Source: Caballeronia arvi (GTDB taxonomy: Bacteria > Pseudomonadota > Gammaproteobacteria > Burkholderiales > Burkholderiaceae). From it: a DNA stretch of 64,000 nt. Numbering within the stretch: position 1 is the stretch's first letter; the number at the start of each line of letters is the position of its first letter. The notes under the pieces were generated by a model, which saw nothing but the letters and a program-made list of their open reading frames with translations, had not been told where the DNA came from and searched no databases. Position numbers and translations under genes: made by a program. Shown piece after piece: positions 24,532 through 32,715 of the stretch. The stretch is from NCBI RefSeq assembly GCF_001544695.2, contig NZ_FCOM02000017.1, positions 84,201 to 148,200 of the forward strand, given 5' to 3'.

Positions 24532-25500
24532 ATGACACTGCACGAACGTTGCGTGGTGATGGACGGTCTCATCGTGTCCAAATGGGAAAAGTCGATTTTC
24601 GAGGACATGAGCCGCGGCGGGCTGACCGCCGCGAACTGCACGGTATCGATCTGGGAAGATTTCCTCGGAACGATCGACAACATCATCGAGATGAAGAAGC
24701 TGGTCGCGGCCAGCAGCGAACTGGCGACGATCGCGCGATCCGTCGCCGATATCCGCGCTGCAAAGTTATCGGGGAAGACGGCGATCATCCTCGGGTTCCA
24801 GAACAGTCACGCATTCGAAGACCGCATCGAATATGTCGGTCTTTTCAAGGAGCTCGGCGTAGGCATCTCGCAGCTCGCCTACAACACACAGAATCTCATC
24901 GGCACGGGCTGTTATGAACGCGATGGCGGGTTATCGGGCTTCGGGCACGAGATCGTCGCGGAAATGAATCGGGTCGGCATGCTCGTGGATCTGTCGCACG
25001 TGGGGGCGAATACATCGAAGGAAGCGATTCTCGCGTCGAAAAAACCGGTCTGCTATTCGCACTGCCTGCCATCGGGACTCAAGGAACATCCTCGCAACAA
25101 GTCGGATGATGAATTGCGCTTTATCGTCGACCGCGGCGGGTTCGTCGGGGTGACGATGTTCTCGCCGTTTCTCAAGAATGGTCCCGACTCGACGATCGAC
25201 GACTATGTCGAAGCCATCCAGTACGTGATCAACGTCGTGGGTGAAGACGCGGTGGGTATCGGCACCGACTTCACGCAAGGTTACGACAAAGGCTTCTACG
25301 ACTGGATCAGTCACGACAAAGGCGCATACCGAAGGCTGACGGATTTCGGAACGGTGCTGAATCCGCTCGGCCTGAGGACGATCGGGGAATTCCCCAATCT
25401 GACTCGCGCGATGGAAGCCGCGGGCATGCCGGAGCGCATCATCGAGAAAGTCCTCGGCGAGAACTGGCTGCGCCTCCTCGATGAAGTCTGGTCCGTGTGA
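24532..25500 (+). CDS. Membrane-dipeptidase (M19) family protein, N-terminal metal motif changed
   Basis: A 322-residue amidohydrolase-fold protein of the renal/membrane dipeptidase family. Conserved parts are LAYNTQNLIGTGCYERDGGL, MLVDLSHVGANTSKEAI, VCYSHCLPSGLKEHPRN and VGIGTDFTQGYD. The usual N-terminal DGHxD zinc motif reads DGLIVSK here, without the His-x-Asp pair, so metal binding must differ from classical dipeptidases. Family enzymes hydrolyse dipeptides or related amides. It lies 63 bp before an ACS-type MFS carrier, suggesting import and cleavage of a small amide or peptide. The start has a GAGGAGAGAA site. Confidence 0.85.
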   Translation: MTLHERCVVMDGLIVSKWEKSIFEDMSRGGLTAANCTVSIWEDFLGTIDNIIEMKKLVAASSELATIARSVADIRAAKLSGKTAIILGFQNSHAFEDRIEYVGLFKELGVGISQLAYNTQNLIGTGCYERDGGLSGFGHEIVAEMNRVGMLVDLSHVGANTSKEAILASKKPVCYSHCLPSGLKEHPRNKSDDELRFIVDRGGFVGVTMFSPFLKNGPDSTIDDYVEAIQYVINVVGEDAVGIGTDFTQGYDKGFYDWISHDKGAYRRLTDFGTVLNPLGLRTIGEFPNLTRAMEAAGMPERIIEKVLGENWLRLLDEVWSV

Positions 25501-25563
25501 TTCGATTTGATTCGCTTCGAGACACACCGATAACCCGCGAACCCCGCAATGCACGGAGGAGAC

Positions 25564-26898
25564 ATGTACAGAAAGATCCAGCCGCTCGCGAGCGATCTGA
25601 ATTACGACACATCGGACGAGCAGGCTCAATCCCGGCTCTACAGGAAAGTCGCATGGCGGCTCATCCCGCTCTTGTTCATTTGCTATGTCGTGGCCTATCT
25701 CGACCGCATCAACGTCGGCTTTGCGAAGCTGCAAATGCAGGATGCGCTCGGCTTCAGCGACACGGTGTACGGATTGGGCGCGGGCATTTTCTTCGTCGGC
25801 TACTTCCTCTTCGAAGTGCCTAGCAACTTGATTCTGGAACGCATCGGCGCGAAGAAGACGATCGCGAGAATCATGATCTGCTGGGGCATCGTGGGTTGTC
25901 TGATGGCTCACGTGTCGAGCCCCACCGGATTCTATGTGCTGCGCTTTCTGCTCGGCGCATTCGAAGCAGGCTTCTTTCCGGGCGTGGTCTATTACATCGG
26001 CTGCTGGTTTCCCGAAGCGAGACGCGGTCACATGCTCGGCATCTTCATGACCGGCATTCCGATTGCCGGGCTGTTCGGCGGCCCCGTATCAGGATGGGCG
26101 ATGACGAGTCTCAGCGGCTTCGGCATGGCGGGCTGGCAATGGCTCTACATCATCGAGGCAGTGCCCGCGGTGCTGCTCGGGATCGTCGCACTCATCTATC
26201 TCGATGACAGCGCGAAGACCGCGAAGTGGCTCACGTCCGACGAGCGCGACCGCCTGACCCGCGCGCTGGCGGGGGAATCGGAGCGGAACTCGTCGCGCGC
26301 GGATTCCAGCTTGCGCACGGCGATGACGAGCCCGCGGCTCTACGCCCTGGCGTTCGCGTATTTCGCCTTCATCTGCGGGACGTATGCCGTGAGCTTCTGG
26401 CTTCCGACGGTGCTTAAATCGAGCGGCGTCACCGATGTCGCGCGCATCGGCTGGTATTCCGCCATTCCGTTCGGGATCAGCGCGCTCGGCATGGTCTGGC
26501 TGTGCCGGAATTCCGATCGTACGATGGAACGCCGCTGGCATACCGCGCTTGCGGCGATTGCGGGCGCCGTCGCGCTTGCCTTGCTGCCGCATGTGCCGGC
26601 GAATGTCTCGGTGACCATCGTCCTGCTGACGGTGGCCGCGACCGGCATCTTCGCGACGATGCCCTTGTTCTGGTCGATCGCGACGGACTACTTTTCGGGT
26701 ACGTCGTCGGCCGCGGTGGCGATCGCGTTCATCAACAGCCTCGGGCTCGTCGGCGGATTCGCCAGCCCCTTCGTGATGGGCTGGCTGAAGACCGTGACCG
26801 GCTCGCTCACCTCCGGGCTCTACCTCGTGACGGGCGTATTGCTGCTCGGCGCGCTGGTCCTGCTCTGGTGCGCGCCCCGCCCGACGCGGCGTGTCTAG
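25564..26898 (+). CDS. MFS transporter, anion:cation symporter (ACS) family
   Basis: A 444-residue, twelve-helix carrier. The N-terminal YRKVAWRLIPLLFICYVVAY, then LDRINVGFAK, is diagnostic for the ACS family of organic-anion/proton symporters (tartrate, galactarate, phthalate, hydroxyphenylacetate). The ATG at 25564 has a perfect GGAGG site; an upstream ATG at 25549 contains that site in its own codons and is not preferred. It follows the M19-like hydrolase and probably imports that enzyme's substrate or a related acid. A strong intrinsic terminator follows. Confidence 0.92.
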   Translation: MYRKIQPLASDLNYDTSDEQAQSRLYRKVAWRLIPLLFICYVVAYLDRINVGFAKLQMQDALGFSDTVYGLGAGIFFVGYFLFEVPSNLILERIGAKKTIARIMICWGIVGCLMAHVSSPTGFYVLRFLLGAFEAGFFPGVVYYIGCWFPEARRGHMLGIFMTGIPIAGLFGGPVSGWAMTSLSGFGMAGWQWLYIIEAVPAVLLGIVALIYLDDSAKTAKWLTSDERDRLTRALAGESERNSSRADSSLRTAMTSPRLYALAFAYFAFICGTYAVSFWLPTVLKSSGVTDVARIGWYSAIPFGISALGMVWLCRNSDRTMERRWHTALAAIAGAVALALLPHVPANVSVTIVLLTVAATGIFATMPLFWSIATDYFSGTSSAAVAIAFINSLGLVGGFASPFVMGWLKTVTGSLTSGLYLVTGVLLLGALVLLWCAPRPTRRV

Positions 26899-26913
26899 GA
26901 CATCGGTCGGTAC

Positions 26914-26942
26914 ACGGCACGGCGCGGTCCGTGCCGTTTTTT
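26914..26942 (+). terminator. Intrinsic terminator of the dipeptidase-MFS operon
   Basis: ACGGCACGG and CCGTGCCGT form a perfect 9-bp GC-rich stem with a CGCGGT loop, running directly into six T residues, 16 bp after the MFS stop. This is the clearest Rho-independent terminator in the window. Confidence 0.9.
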
Positions 26943-27078
26943 CAGCTTTCACTAGCGTTTCATATTACCCTCGTCAAGGCGGCAACAATCCGTATATGCC
27001 GCCCTATGCCTGGGACCGTGACGCTCGGCATAATGTCGGCTATTAATTAAGGGTTGCAATTCCATTGGTAGCCGAGAA

Positions 27079-27714
27079 ATGAGCGAACAACGAGCAAAAC
27101 GTGATCCGGAAGGCACGAGACGGCGCATTCTCGAAGCCGCCACCGAGCAATTCACGAGATTCGGCCTCGCAGGCGCACGGGTCGACGCCATCGCCACGGC
27201 CGCGGGCACGAACGAGCGCATGCTCTACTACTACTTCACGAGCAAGGAAGGCCTGTACGTCGCGGTGCTCGAAGCCATGTACGTGCAGTTCGCTGAGCGG
27301 GAGGCACGCCTCGACCTGTCCGGCCTGCAACCGGCCGAAGCGATCCGCGAGCTGGCGAAGTCCATCTGGACGCATCTGCGGGAAAATCCCCAATGGTTGA
27401 GCCTCGTCAACAACGAAAATCTGCATGAAGGCCGCTATCTGGAGCGCTCGAACGGCTTGCGCGAGACGATCTCGCCCGTGGTCGACCTGGTGCGCGTCAC
27501 GCTCGAGCGCGGCGCGGCGGCAGGACAGTTTCGCCAGGGCGTCGATCCGCTGGATTTCTACGTGACGCTGGTCGGCATGGGGTATTACATCGTATCGAAC
27601 CGCTTCACCATCGACGCGTTCACGGGCCGGAACTACGCCGAATCCGCCCATCACGAGTCCATTGCCGCCATGCACCTCGACATGCTGCTCGGTTATCTGC
27701 GACCGGCCGCCTGA
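27079..27714 (+). CDS. TetR family transcriptional regulator
   Basis: A 211-residue TetR protein. The N-terminal HTH is classical (GTRRRILEAATEQFTRFGLA, AIATAAGTNERMLYYYFTSK). The C-terminal helical domain, with GMGYYIVSNRFTIDAFTGR near the end, resembles the subgroup carrying a TetR_C_33-like domain. No divergent structural gene is adjacent, so its target is unclear. It stands alone after the terminator and converges with a LysR gene. Confidence 0.9.
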   Translation: MSEQRAKRDPEGTRRRILEAATEQFTRFGLAGARVDAIATAAGTNERMLYYYFTSKEGLYVAVLEAMYVQFAEREARLDLSGLQPAEAIRELAKSIWTHLRENPQWLSLVNNENLHEGRYLERSNGLRETISPVVDLVRVTLERGAAAGQFRQGVDPLDFYVTLVGMGYYIVSNRFTIDAFTGRNYAESAHHESIAAMHLDMLLGYLRPAA

Positions 27715-27727
27715 ACGGGACTGAACC

Positions 27728-27759
27728 GGCCGCCGCGCGGTTATGACCCGCGCGCGGCC
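27728..27759. terminator. GC-rich hairpin between convergent TetR and LysR genes
   Basis: GGCCGCCGCGCGG and CCGCGCGCGGCC form an imperfect inverted repeat that includes the last codons of the leftward LysR gene. There is no T run, so it is a weak bidirectional terminator candidate. Confidence 0.35.
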
Positions 27760-28670
27760 ACTTCGCCTTTGAGCTCGTGCGCGATGAAGTCGACGAACGC
27801 GCGAATCCGGTTGGACATCTGATGCCGCTGCGAATACACAGCGAAAATATCGGCGTTCGGCGTTTCGTGGTCGGGCAGCACGCGAACGAGTGAACCGTCC
27901 GCCAGATAGTGCTCGATGTCCCATTCGGCGCGCATCAGGATGCCGTGGCCTTCGAGCGCCCACTTGACCGCGATCTCGCCGTCGTTCGTCGTCAGCGTCC
28001 CGTTGATCCGTACGGCCTCCGTTTTACGCGACGTCCCGCGCCCCGATGTCAGGCGCCACACGCCATACGCTTCATCGCCCTGACGAATGCCGATGCAGTT
28101 GTGGCGCGTGAGATCGTGCGCCGTGAGCGGCATGCCGCGCGCCGCGATATACGAAGGCGCGGCGCACAACAGCCGCCGGTTTTCGGCAAGCCGCCGCGCG
28201 ACCACGCGCGTGTCCGGCGGCTCGCCGAAGCGGATGCAGACATCGAAGGCATCGTCGGTGAGGGGCGGCGGCGTGACCGACAACTGCAATTGCACCGATA
28301 CCTGCGGATACTTCGCGACGAACCGCGATATCGCCGGCGCAACATGACTGCGCCCGAAGCCGAGCGTCGCGTTCACGCGCAGCAGTCCTTTCGGGCTGCG
28401 CTTCGCCGACCCGAGCAGCTCCGACAATTCATCGATTTCGTCGAGAATGCGGCGCGCATGTTCGAGGTACAGCTCGCCTTCCGGCGTGAGCATCATCCGC
28501 CGCGTCGTGCGGTTGACGAGCGCGACGCCCGCGCGCGTCTCCATCTGCGACAGGCGCTTGCTGACGGCGGCCGCCGTGAGGCCCAGCTCGCGCGCCGCCG
28601 CGCTCAGGGAGCCCGCTGCGGAAAGCGTCGAAAAGAAGCTCAGATCGGCGGCCTGGACGGTATCGGGCAT
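27741..28670 (-). CDS. LysR family transcriptional regulator
   Basis: A 309-residue LysR protein. N-terminal HTH: FFSTLSAAGSLSAAARELGL, AAAVSKRLSQMETRAGVALV. The effector domain resembles the CrgA/DmlR-like branch (RFGEPPDTRVVARRLAENRR). It is divergent from another LysR gene across 151 bp, so the two may cross-regulate. No structural gene is directly attached to it. Confidence 0.88.
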   Translation of the reverse strand: MPDTVQAADLSFFSTLSAAGSLSAAARELGLTAAAVSKRLSQMETRAGVALVNRTTRRMMLTPEGELYLEHARRILDEIDELSELLGSAKRSPKGLLRVNATLGFGRSHVAPAISRFVAKYPQVSVQLQLSVTPPPLTDDAFDVCIRFGEPPDTRVVARRLAENRRLLCAAPSYIAARGMPLTAHDLTRHNCIGIRQGDEAYGVWRLTSGRGTSRKTEAVRINGTLTTNDGEIAVKWALEGHGILMRAEWDIEHYLADGSLVRVLPDHETPNADIFAVYSQRHQMSNRIRAFVDFIAHELKGEVAARGS

Positions 28671-28821
28671 CGCGGCTATTCGTGAATCGAAGTTAACGAT
28701 GCCGTCAGTTTAGCAGCGGTTTTATCGTCGTAATGCGGGTAAAACTCGCGCGCGGCAAGCGTAGAATTTCGGCTCGCGGCGGCGCACCGGTTCGTCGCCG
28801 GAATCGGGAGATGGCTGGCTC

Positions 28822-29736
28822 ATGGAAATCAAGTGGATCGAAGACTTCATCGCGCTCGCCCGATATCAAAGCTTTTCGCGCGCGGCGGAATTCCGTAACG
28901 TCACGCAGTCGGGCTTCAGCCGGCGCATCCAGTCGCTCGAACAATGGGTCGGCGCCGATCTCGTCGACCGCAGCGGTTTTCCGCCGACGCTCACGCCAGC
29001 AGGACGATTGTTCCGCGACGCGGCCGAGGACATCCTCGACAAGCTGTTCGACACGCGCGCCATCATCCGCACGGAGCAGCGGATCGCGGGCACGAGCCTG
29101 CAGATCGCGGCGGGCCATACCATCGCGCTCAACTTTTTGCCCGGCTGGCTGCGCACGCTGGAGAAACATATCGGCGAAGTGCGCGCCCGCGTGATTCCGG
29201 CGAACGTCCACGATTCGATCCTGAAGCTCGTGAACGGAAATTGCGAGCTGATGTTCGCCTATCATCATCCGCAACTGCCGCTGCATCTCGACCCGGAGAA
29301 GTACGAATACGTGACGGTGGGCGTCGATACGTTCATGCCGGTCTGCAAGCCCAACCCGCGACTCGCGCCGATCTACCGGCTGCCCGGCACGACGGATCGC
29401 CCGATGCCGTTCATCGCCTATATGGAGACGAGTTACTTCGGACGATGCTTCGCGCTCCTGATTGAAAAGACGAAAGCATCGCCCGCATTGCGGCTGCATT
29501 ATGAATCCGACATGGCCGAGGTCGTGAAGAAGCTCGTTCTCGAAGGCGAGGGCGTGGCGTGGCTGCCGAAGAGTTCGATCGTCGCCGAACTCGATGCCAA
29601 CGCACTCGTCGCCGCCGGACCGGCCGAATGGCAACTGGCGCTCGAACTGCGCGTCTATCGCGATATCGCCAATCGCAGCGAACTGCTCGACACGCTCTGG
29701 CGGCACCTTCGCGCCTCGTCCGCGCCCGAAATGTAA
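28822..29736 (+). CDS. LysR family regulator of the aspartate cluster, HypT-like N-terminus
   Basis: A 304-residue LysR protein. The HTH region (IKWIEDFIALARYQSFSRAA, VTQSGFSRRIQSLEQWVGAD) has the FSRRI-type helix and spacing seen in the HypT/YjiE subfamily. It immediately precedes, on the same strand, the symporter-racemase-aspartase-asparaginase gene string. A CTATGC-N7-GCATAG inverted repeat lies 13 bp after its stop and upstream of the symporter, a good site for it to act. The likely inducer is asparagine, aspartate or a product; this is inference. Confidence 0.88.
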   Translation: MEIKWIEDFIALARYQSFSRAAEFRNVTQSGFSRRIQSLEQWVGADLVDRSGFPPTLTPAGRLFRDAAEDILDKLFDTRAIIRTEQRIAGTSLQIAAGHTIALNFLPGWLRTLEKHIGEVRARVIPANVHDSILKLVNGNCELMFAYHHPQLPLHLDPEKYEYVTVGVDTFMPVCKPNPRLAPIYRLPGTTDRPMPFIAYMETSYFGRCFALLIEKTKASPALRLHYESDMAEVVKKLVLEGEGVAWLPKSSIVAELDANALVAAGPAEWQLALELRVYRDIANRSELLDTLWRHLRASSAPEM

Positions 29737-29749
29737 GGGATTTCCAAGC

Positions 29750-29768
29750 CTATGCGAAAATTGCATAG
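29750..29768. promoter_or_regulatory. LysR-type inverted repeat upstream of the symporter gene
   Basis: CTATGC (29750-29755), GAAAATT, GCATAG (29763-29768): a perfect 6-bp inverted repeat containing the T-N11-A core typical of LysR boxes. A second partial copy (CATATG) follows at 29770-29775. It lies about 155 bp upstream of the symporter ATG. Confidence 0.55.
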
Positions 29769-29925
29769 CCATATGCAGCACTAGCATTCACGTTTTTTCT
29801 GCCTTCCCTAAGATTCCGTCCTGACACAAGAAAGCGGCGCATCACGTTTCGTCGATGCGCCTGCCAATCCCGAGCGCACACCGGTCGCGACCGACCGTTC
29901 GTGCGCAATCCCAGGACGGAGACAC

Positions 29926-31221
29926 ATGAAAAATCGACTCACCCTCTATATTCTCGCGGGCATGGTGCTCGGCGTGGCGGTCGGCTACGTCTGCCATCGC
30001 TCGGCGGCGGACGCCGCGCACGCCAAGGAGATCGCCGGCTACTTTTCCATTCTCACGGATATCTTCCTGCGGCTCGTGAAGATGATCATCGCGCCGCTGG
30101 TCTTTGCCACGCTCGTGTCGGGACTTGCCGGCATGGAAGGCACGAGCGACGTGCGCAGAATCGGCTTGCGCTCGATCGCGTGGTTCGTGTGCGCGTCGCT
30201 GTTTTCGCTCGCGCTCGGCCTCGTGCTTGCGAACCTGCTGCAACCGGGCGCGGGTCTGCATATGACGCAGACGAGTTCCGACGTTGCCACCGGCCTCAAC
30301 ACCGCCGGTCTCAACTTCAAGGACTTCATCACGCACGCGTTTCCGACGAGCCTGCTCGATGCGATGGCGCGCAACGACATTCTTCAGATCCTTGTTTTCT
30401 CCGTGCTGTTCGGGATCGTGCTGAGCGTGATCAAGTCGGACCCGCGCGTCGCGCCGCTGATCGCGGGCGTGGAAGGCCTCGTGCCCGCGATGCTGAAGCT
30501 GACCGACTATGTGATGCGCCTCGCGCCCATCGGCGTGTTCGGCGCGCTCGCATCGGCGATCACGGTGCACGGACTCGATGTGCTCACGACTTACGGCAAG
30601 CTCGTCGCGAGCTTCTATGCCGGGCTCGCGCTCTTGTGGGCCGCGCTGATCCTCGCCGGTTACTTGTTTCTCGGCAAATCCGTCTGGGCCTTGCTCAAGA
30701 AGATTCGCGAACCCGCGATGCTCGCGTTTTCCACCGCCAGCAGCGAAGCGGCGTATCCGCGCCTGACCGAGAAGCTGGAGGAATTCGGCGTCGATAAAAA
30801 AGTGGTCGGCTTCACGCTGCCGCTCGGTTATGCGTTCAATCTCGACGGCTCGATGATGTATCAGGCGTTCGCGGCGATCTTCATCGCGCAGGCGTTCGGC
30901 ATCGACATGCCCATCGGCACGCAGATCGTGATGCTCCTCGTGCTCATGGTGAGCAGCAAGGGCATGGCGGGTGTCGCGCGCGGATCGGTGGTGGTGGTCG
31001 CGGCCGTCGCGCCGATGTTCCATCTGCCGCCATCGGGTGTCGTGCTGGTGCTGGCTATCGACCAGATTCTCGACATGGGGCGCACCGCGACCAACGTGAT
31101 CGGCAACAGCATCGCGACGGCGGCCATCGCGAAGTGGGAGAACAAGCGCGCGGCACGGCAGGAACATCGCGTCGCGATGAGCACGCCTTCGTTCGGCGAC
31201 CTGGAAGGCGAAACGAAATGA
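29926..31221 (+). CDS. Dicarboxylate/amino acid:cation symporter (DctA/GltP family)
   Basis: A 431-residue inner-membrane secondary carrier of the DAACS family. Visible marks are the TM1-2 region ending LRLVKMIIAPLVFATLVSGL, the re-entrant loop FSTASSEAAYPRLTEKLEEF (a SSEAAYPR variant of the SSSEATLP motif), the TM7 signature GYAFNLDGSMMYQ and the late ATNVIGN. Members bring in C4-dicarboxylates, aspartate or glutamate with protons or sodium. In this operon it most likely imports aspartate made in the periplasm by the asparaginase. The ATG has a GGACGGAG site, and its stop overlaps the racemase start (ATGA). Confidence 0.93.
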   Translation: MKNRLTLYILAGMVLGVAVGYVCHRSAADAAHAKEIAGYFSILTDIFLRLVKMIIAPLVFATLVSGLAGMEGTSDVRRIGLRSIAWFVCASLFSLALGLVLANLLQPGAGLHMTQTSSDVATGLNTAGLNFKDFITHAFPTSLLDAMARNDILQILVFSVLFGIVLSVIKSDPRVAPLIAGVEGLVPAMLKLTDYVMRLAPIGVFGALASAITVHGLDVLTTYGKLVASFYAGLALLWAALILAGYLFLGKSVWALLKKIREPAMLAFSTASSEAAYPRLTEKLEEFGVDKKVVGFTLPLGYAFNLDGSMMYQAFAAIFIAQAFGIDMPIGTQIVMLLVLMVSSKGMAGVARGSVVVVAAVAPMFHLPPSGVVLVLAIDQILDMGRTATNVIGNSIATAAIAKWENKRAARQEHRVAMSTPSFGDLEGETK

Positions 31222-32699
31222 GCGGCCAGCACGCCACCGACGTCACGCCCGCGCGCAAGTTCGGCGTGGTGGGCGGGCTCGGACCGCTCGCGAGCGCGGA
31301 CGTCTTCTTCAAGCTGATCAAGTCGACGCCCGCCACGCGCGACGCCGAGCACTTCGATGCGATCTTCGAACAGCATCCGTTTCGCAGCGCGGACGCGGAC
31401 AGCGAGACGCTGACGCAGCGCAAGCTGTACATCTTCGATCTGATCAGCAGCTTCGAGAAACGCGGCGTTACGACGGTCGTGCTGCCCTGCTTTCTGAGTC
31501 ACACGTTCATCGACGAACTGAAGGCCAATTCGCCCTTGCAGATCGTCGACATGATCGAAGCGGTGCGCAGCCATGTGCGCAGAAAATTTCCGTCCGTGCG
31601 GCGCGTGGGCGTGCTTGCATCGGCATACACGCGGCGCAAACAGTTGTTCGAAAAGTATTTCGCCGCGCCCGAGTTCGAAGTGATTCATCCGCGCGAGAGC
31701 AATGGCGTCGATCTCGTCACCGAAGCCATCTATGGCGCCGATGGTGTGAAGAGCGGCAACCTGCGTGGACGTCCGGTCGAGTTGCTGCGCGAGGCGTGCG
31801 AGGATCTCGTCGCGCAGGGCGCCAACCTGATCGTGCCGGGACTCACGGAGATCGCGCTCGTCGCCGATGAACTGGGCCCGATGCGCGTTCCGCTCGTCGA
31901 TTCGAATCTCGCTTACGCGCAATACGTGGTCTCCGGCCAGTACCGCTCGCCCGAGACGATCTTCAAGGTCGGCGTGGTGGGCGGCGTCGGGCCGGCGGCC
32001 ACCGTTGATTTCATCCACAAGATCGTGCGTGCGACGCCCGCGCGACGCGATCAGGACCATATCAAGCTGCTCGTCGAACAGAATCCGCAGATTCCGGACC
32101 GCACCGAGAACCTCGTCGGCGACGGCCCCGATCCGACCATTTCACTCTATGCGACCTGCAAGAAGCTGGAGACGGGCGGCGCGGATCTCATCGCGATTCC
32201 CTGCAACACGGCGCATGCGTTCGTCGAGCGCATTCAGCCGTATCTCGGCATACCCATCGTGAATATGCTGACGACGACGGTGCGCAATCTGCGCGAATCG
32301 TTTCCGTCGCTGCGCGATGTGGGCGTGCTCGCGACGTCCGGCACCATCGCAAGCGGCGTCTATGAGAAAGCGCTCGCATCGCAAGGCTTGCGGCAGGTCG
32401 TTCCCGGCCCCGCATTGCAGGCGCGCGTGATGGACGCCATCTACGGCGAACAAGGCGTGAAAGCCGGATTCACGACCGGCCAATGCCAGGACGATATCGC
32501 GGCGGCCATCGACGGGCTCATCGCCGAGGGCGTCGAAGTCGTCATTCTCGGCTGCACGGAACTGCCGCTCTTGCTGCGCGAAGCGCATGTCGTCGGCGCG
32601 AACGGCACGCGCGTGAGCATCGTCGATCCGACCGACGTGCTCGCGAAGCAATGCGTCGCGTATGCGATCTCGTCGCCACGCAAATCTGAATCTATCTAG
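31218..32699 (+). CDS. Aspartate/glutamate racemase family protein, tandem double domain
   Basis: A 493-residue protein made of two Asp/Glu racemase domains, roughly residues 13-250 and 252-490, each opening with a VVGG(L/V)GP motif. The cofactor-independent family uses two cysteines. The second domain keeps both, C329 in IPCNTAHAF and C446 in LGCTELPLL. The first keeps C91 (LPCFLSHT) but has L209 where the second cysteine should be (PGLTEIAL). Thus only the C-terminal domain looks fully catalytic; normal family members are about 230-250 residues. It probably interconverts D- and L-aspartate for the downstream aspartase. It is translationally coupled to the symporter. Confidence 0.9.
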   Translation: MSGQHATDVTPARKFGVVGGLGPLASADVFFKLIKSTPATRDAEHFDAIFEQHPFRSADADSETLTQRKLYIFDLISSFEKRGVTTVVLPCFLSHTFIDELKANSPLQIVDMIEAVRSHVRRKFPSVRRVGVLASAYTRRKQLFEKYFAAPEFEVIHPRESNGVDLVTEAIYGADGVKSGNLRGRPVELLREACEDLVAQGANLIVPGLTEIALVADELGPMRVPLVDSNLAYAQYVVSGQYRSPETIFKVGVVGGVGPAATVDFIHKIVRATPARRDQDHIKLLVEQNPQIPDRTENLVGDGPDPTISLYATCKKLETGGADLIAIPCNTAHAFVERIQPYLGIPIVNMLTTTVRNLRESFPSLRDVGVLATSGTIASGVYEKALASQGLRQVVPGPALQARVMDAIYGEQGVKAGFTTGQCQDDIAAAIDGLIAEGVEVVILGCTELPLLLREAHVVGANGTRVSIVDPTDVLAKQCVAYAISSPRKSESI

Positions 32700-32715
32700 A
32701 ACCTGAGAGACACCC

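Noticed and set aside
29842..31167. A 441-codon minus-strand frame opposite the symporter
   Set aside because: His/Arg/Asp-rich antisense translation of a membrane-protein gene; no family features.
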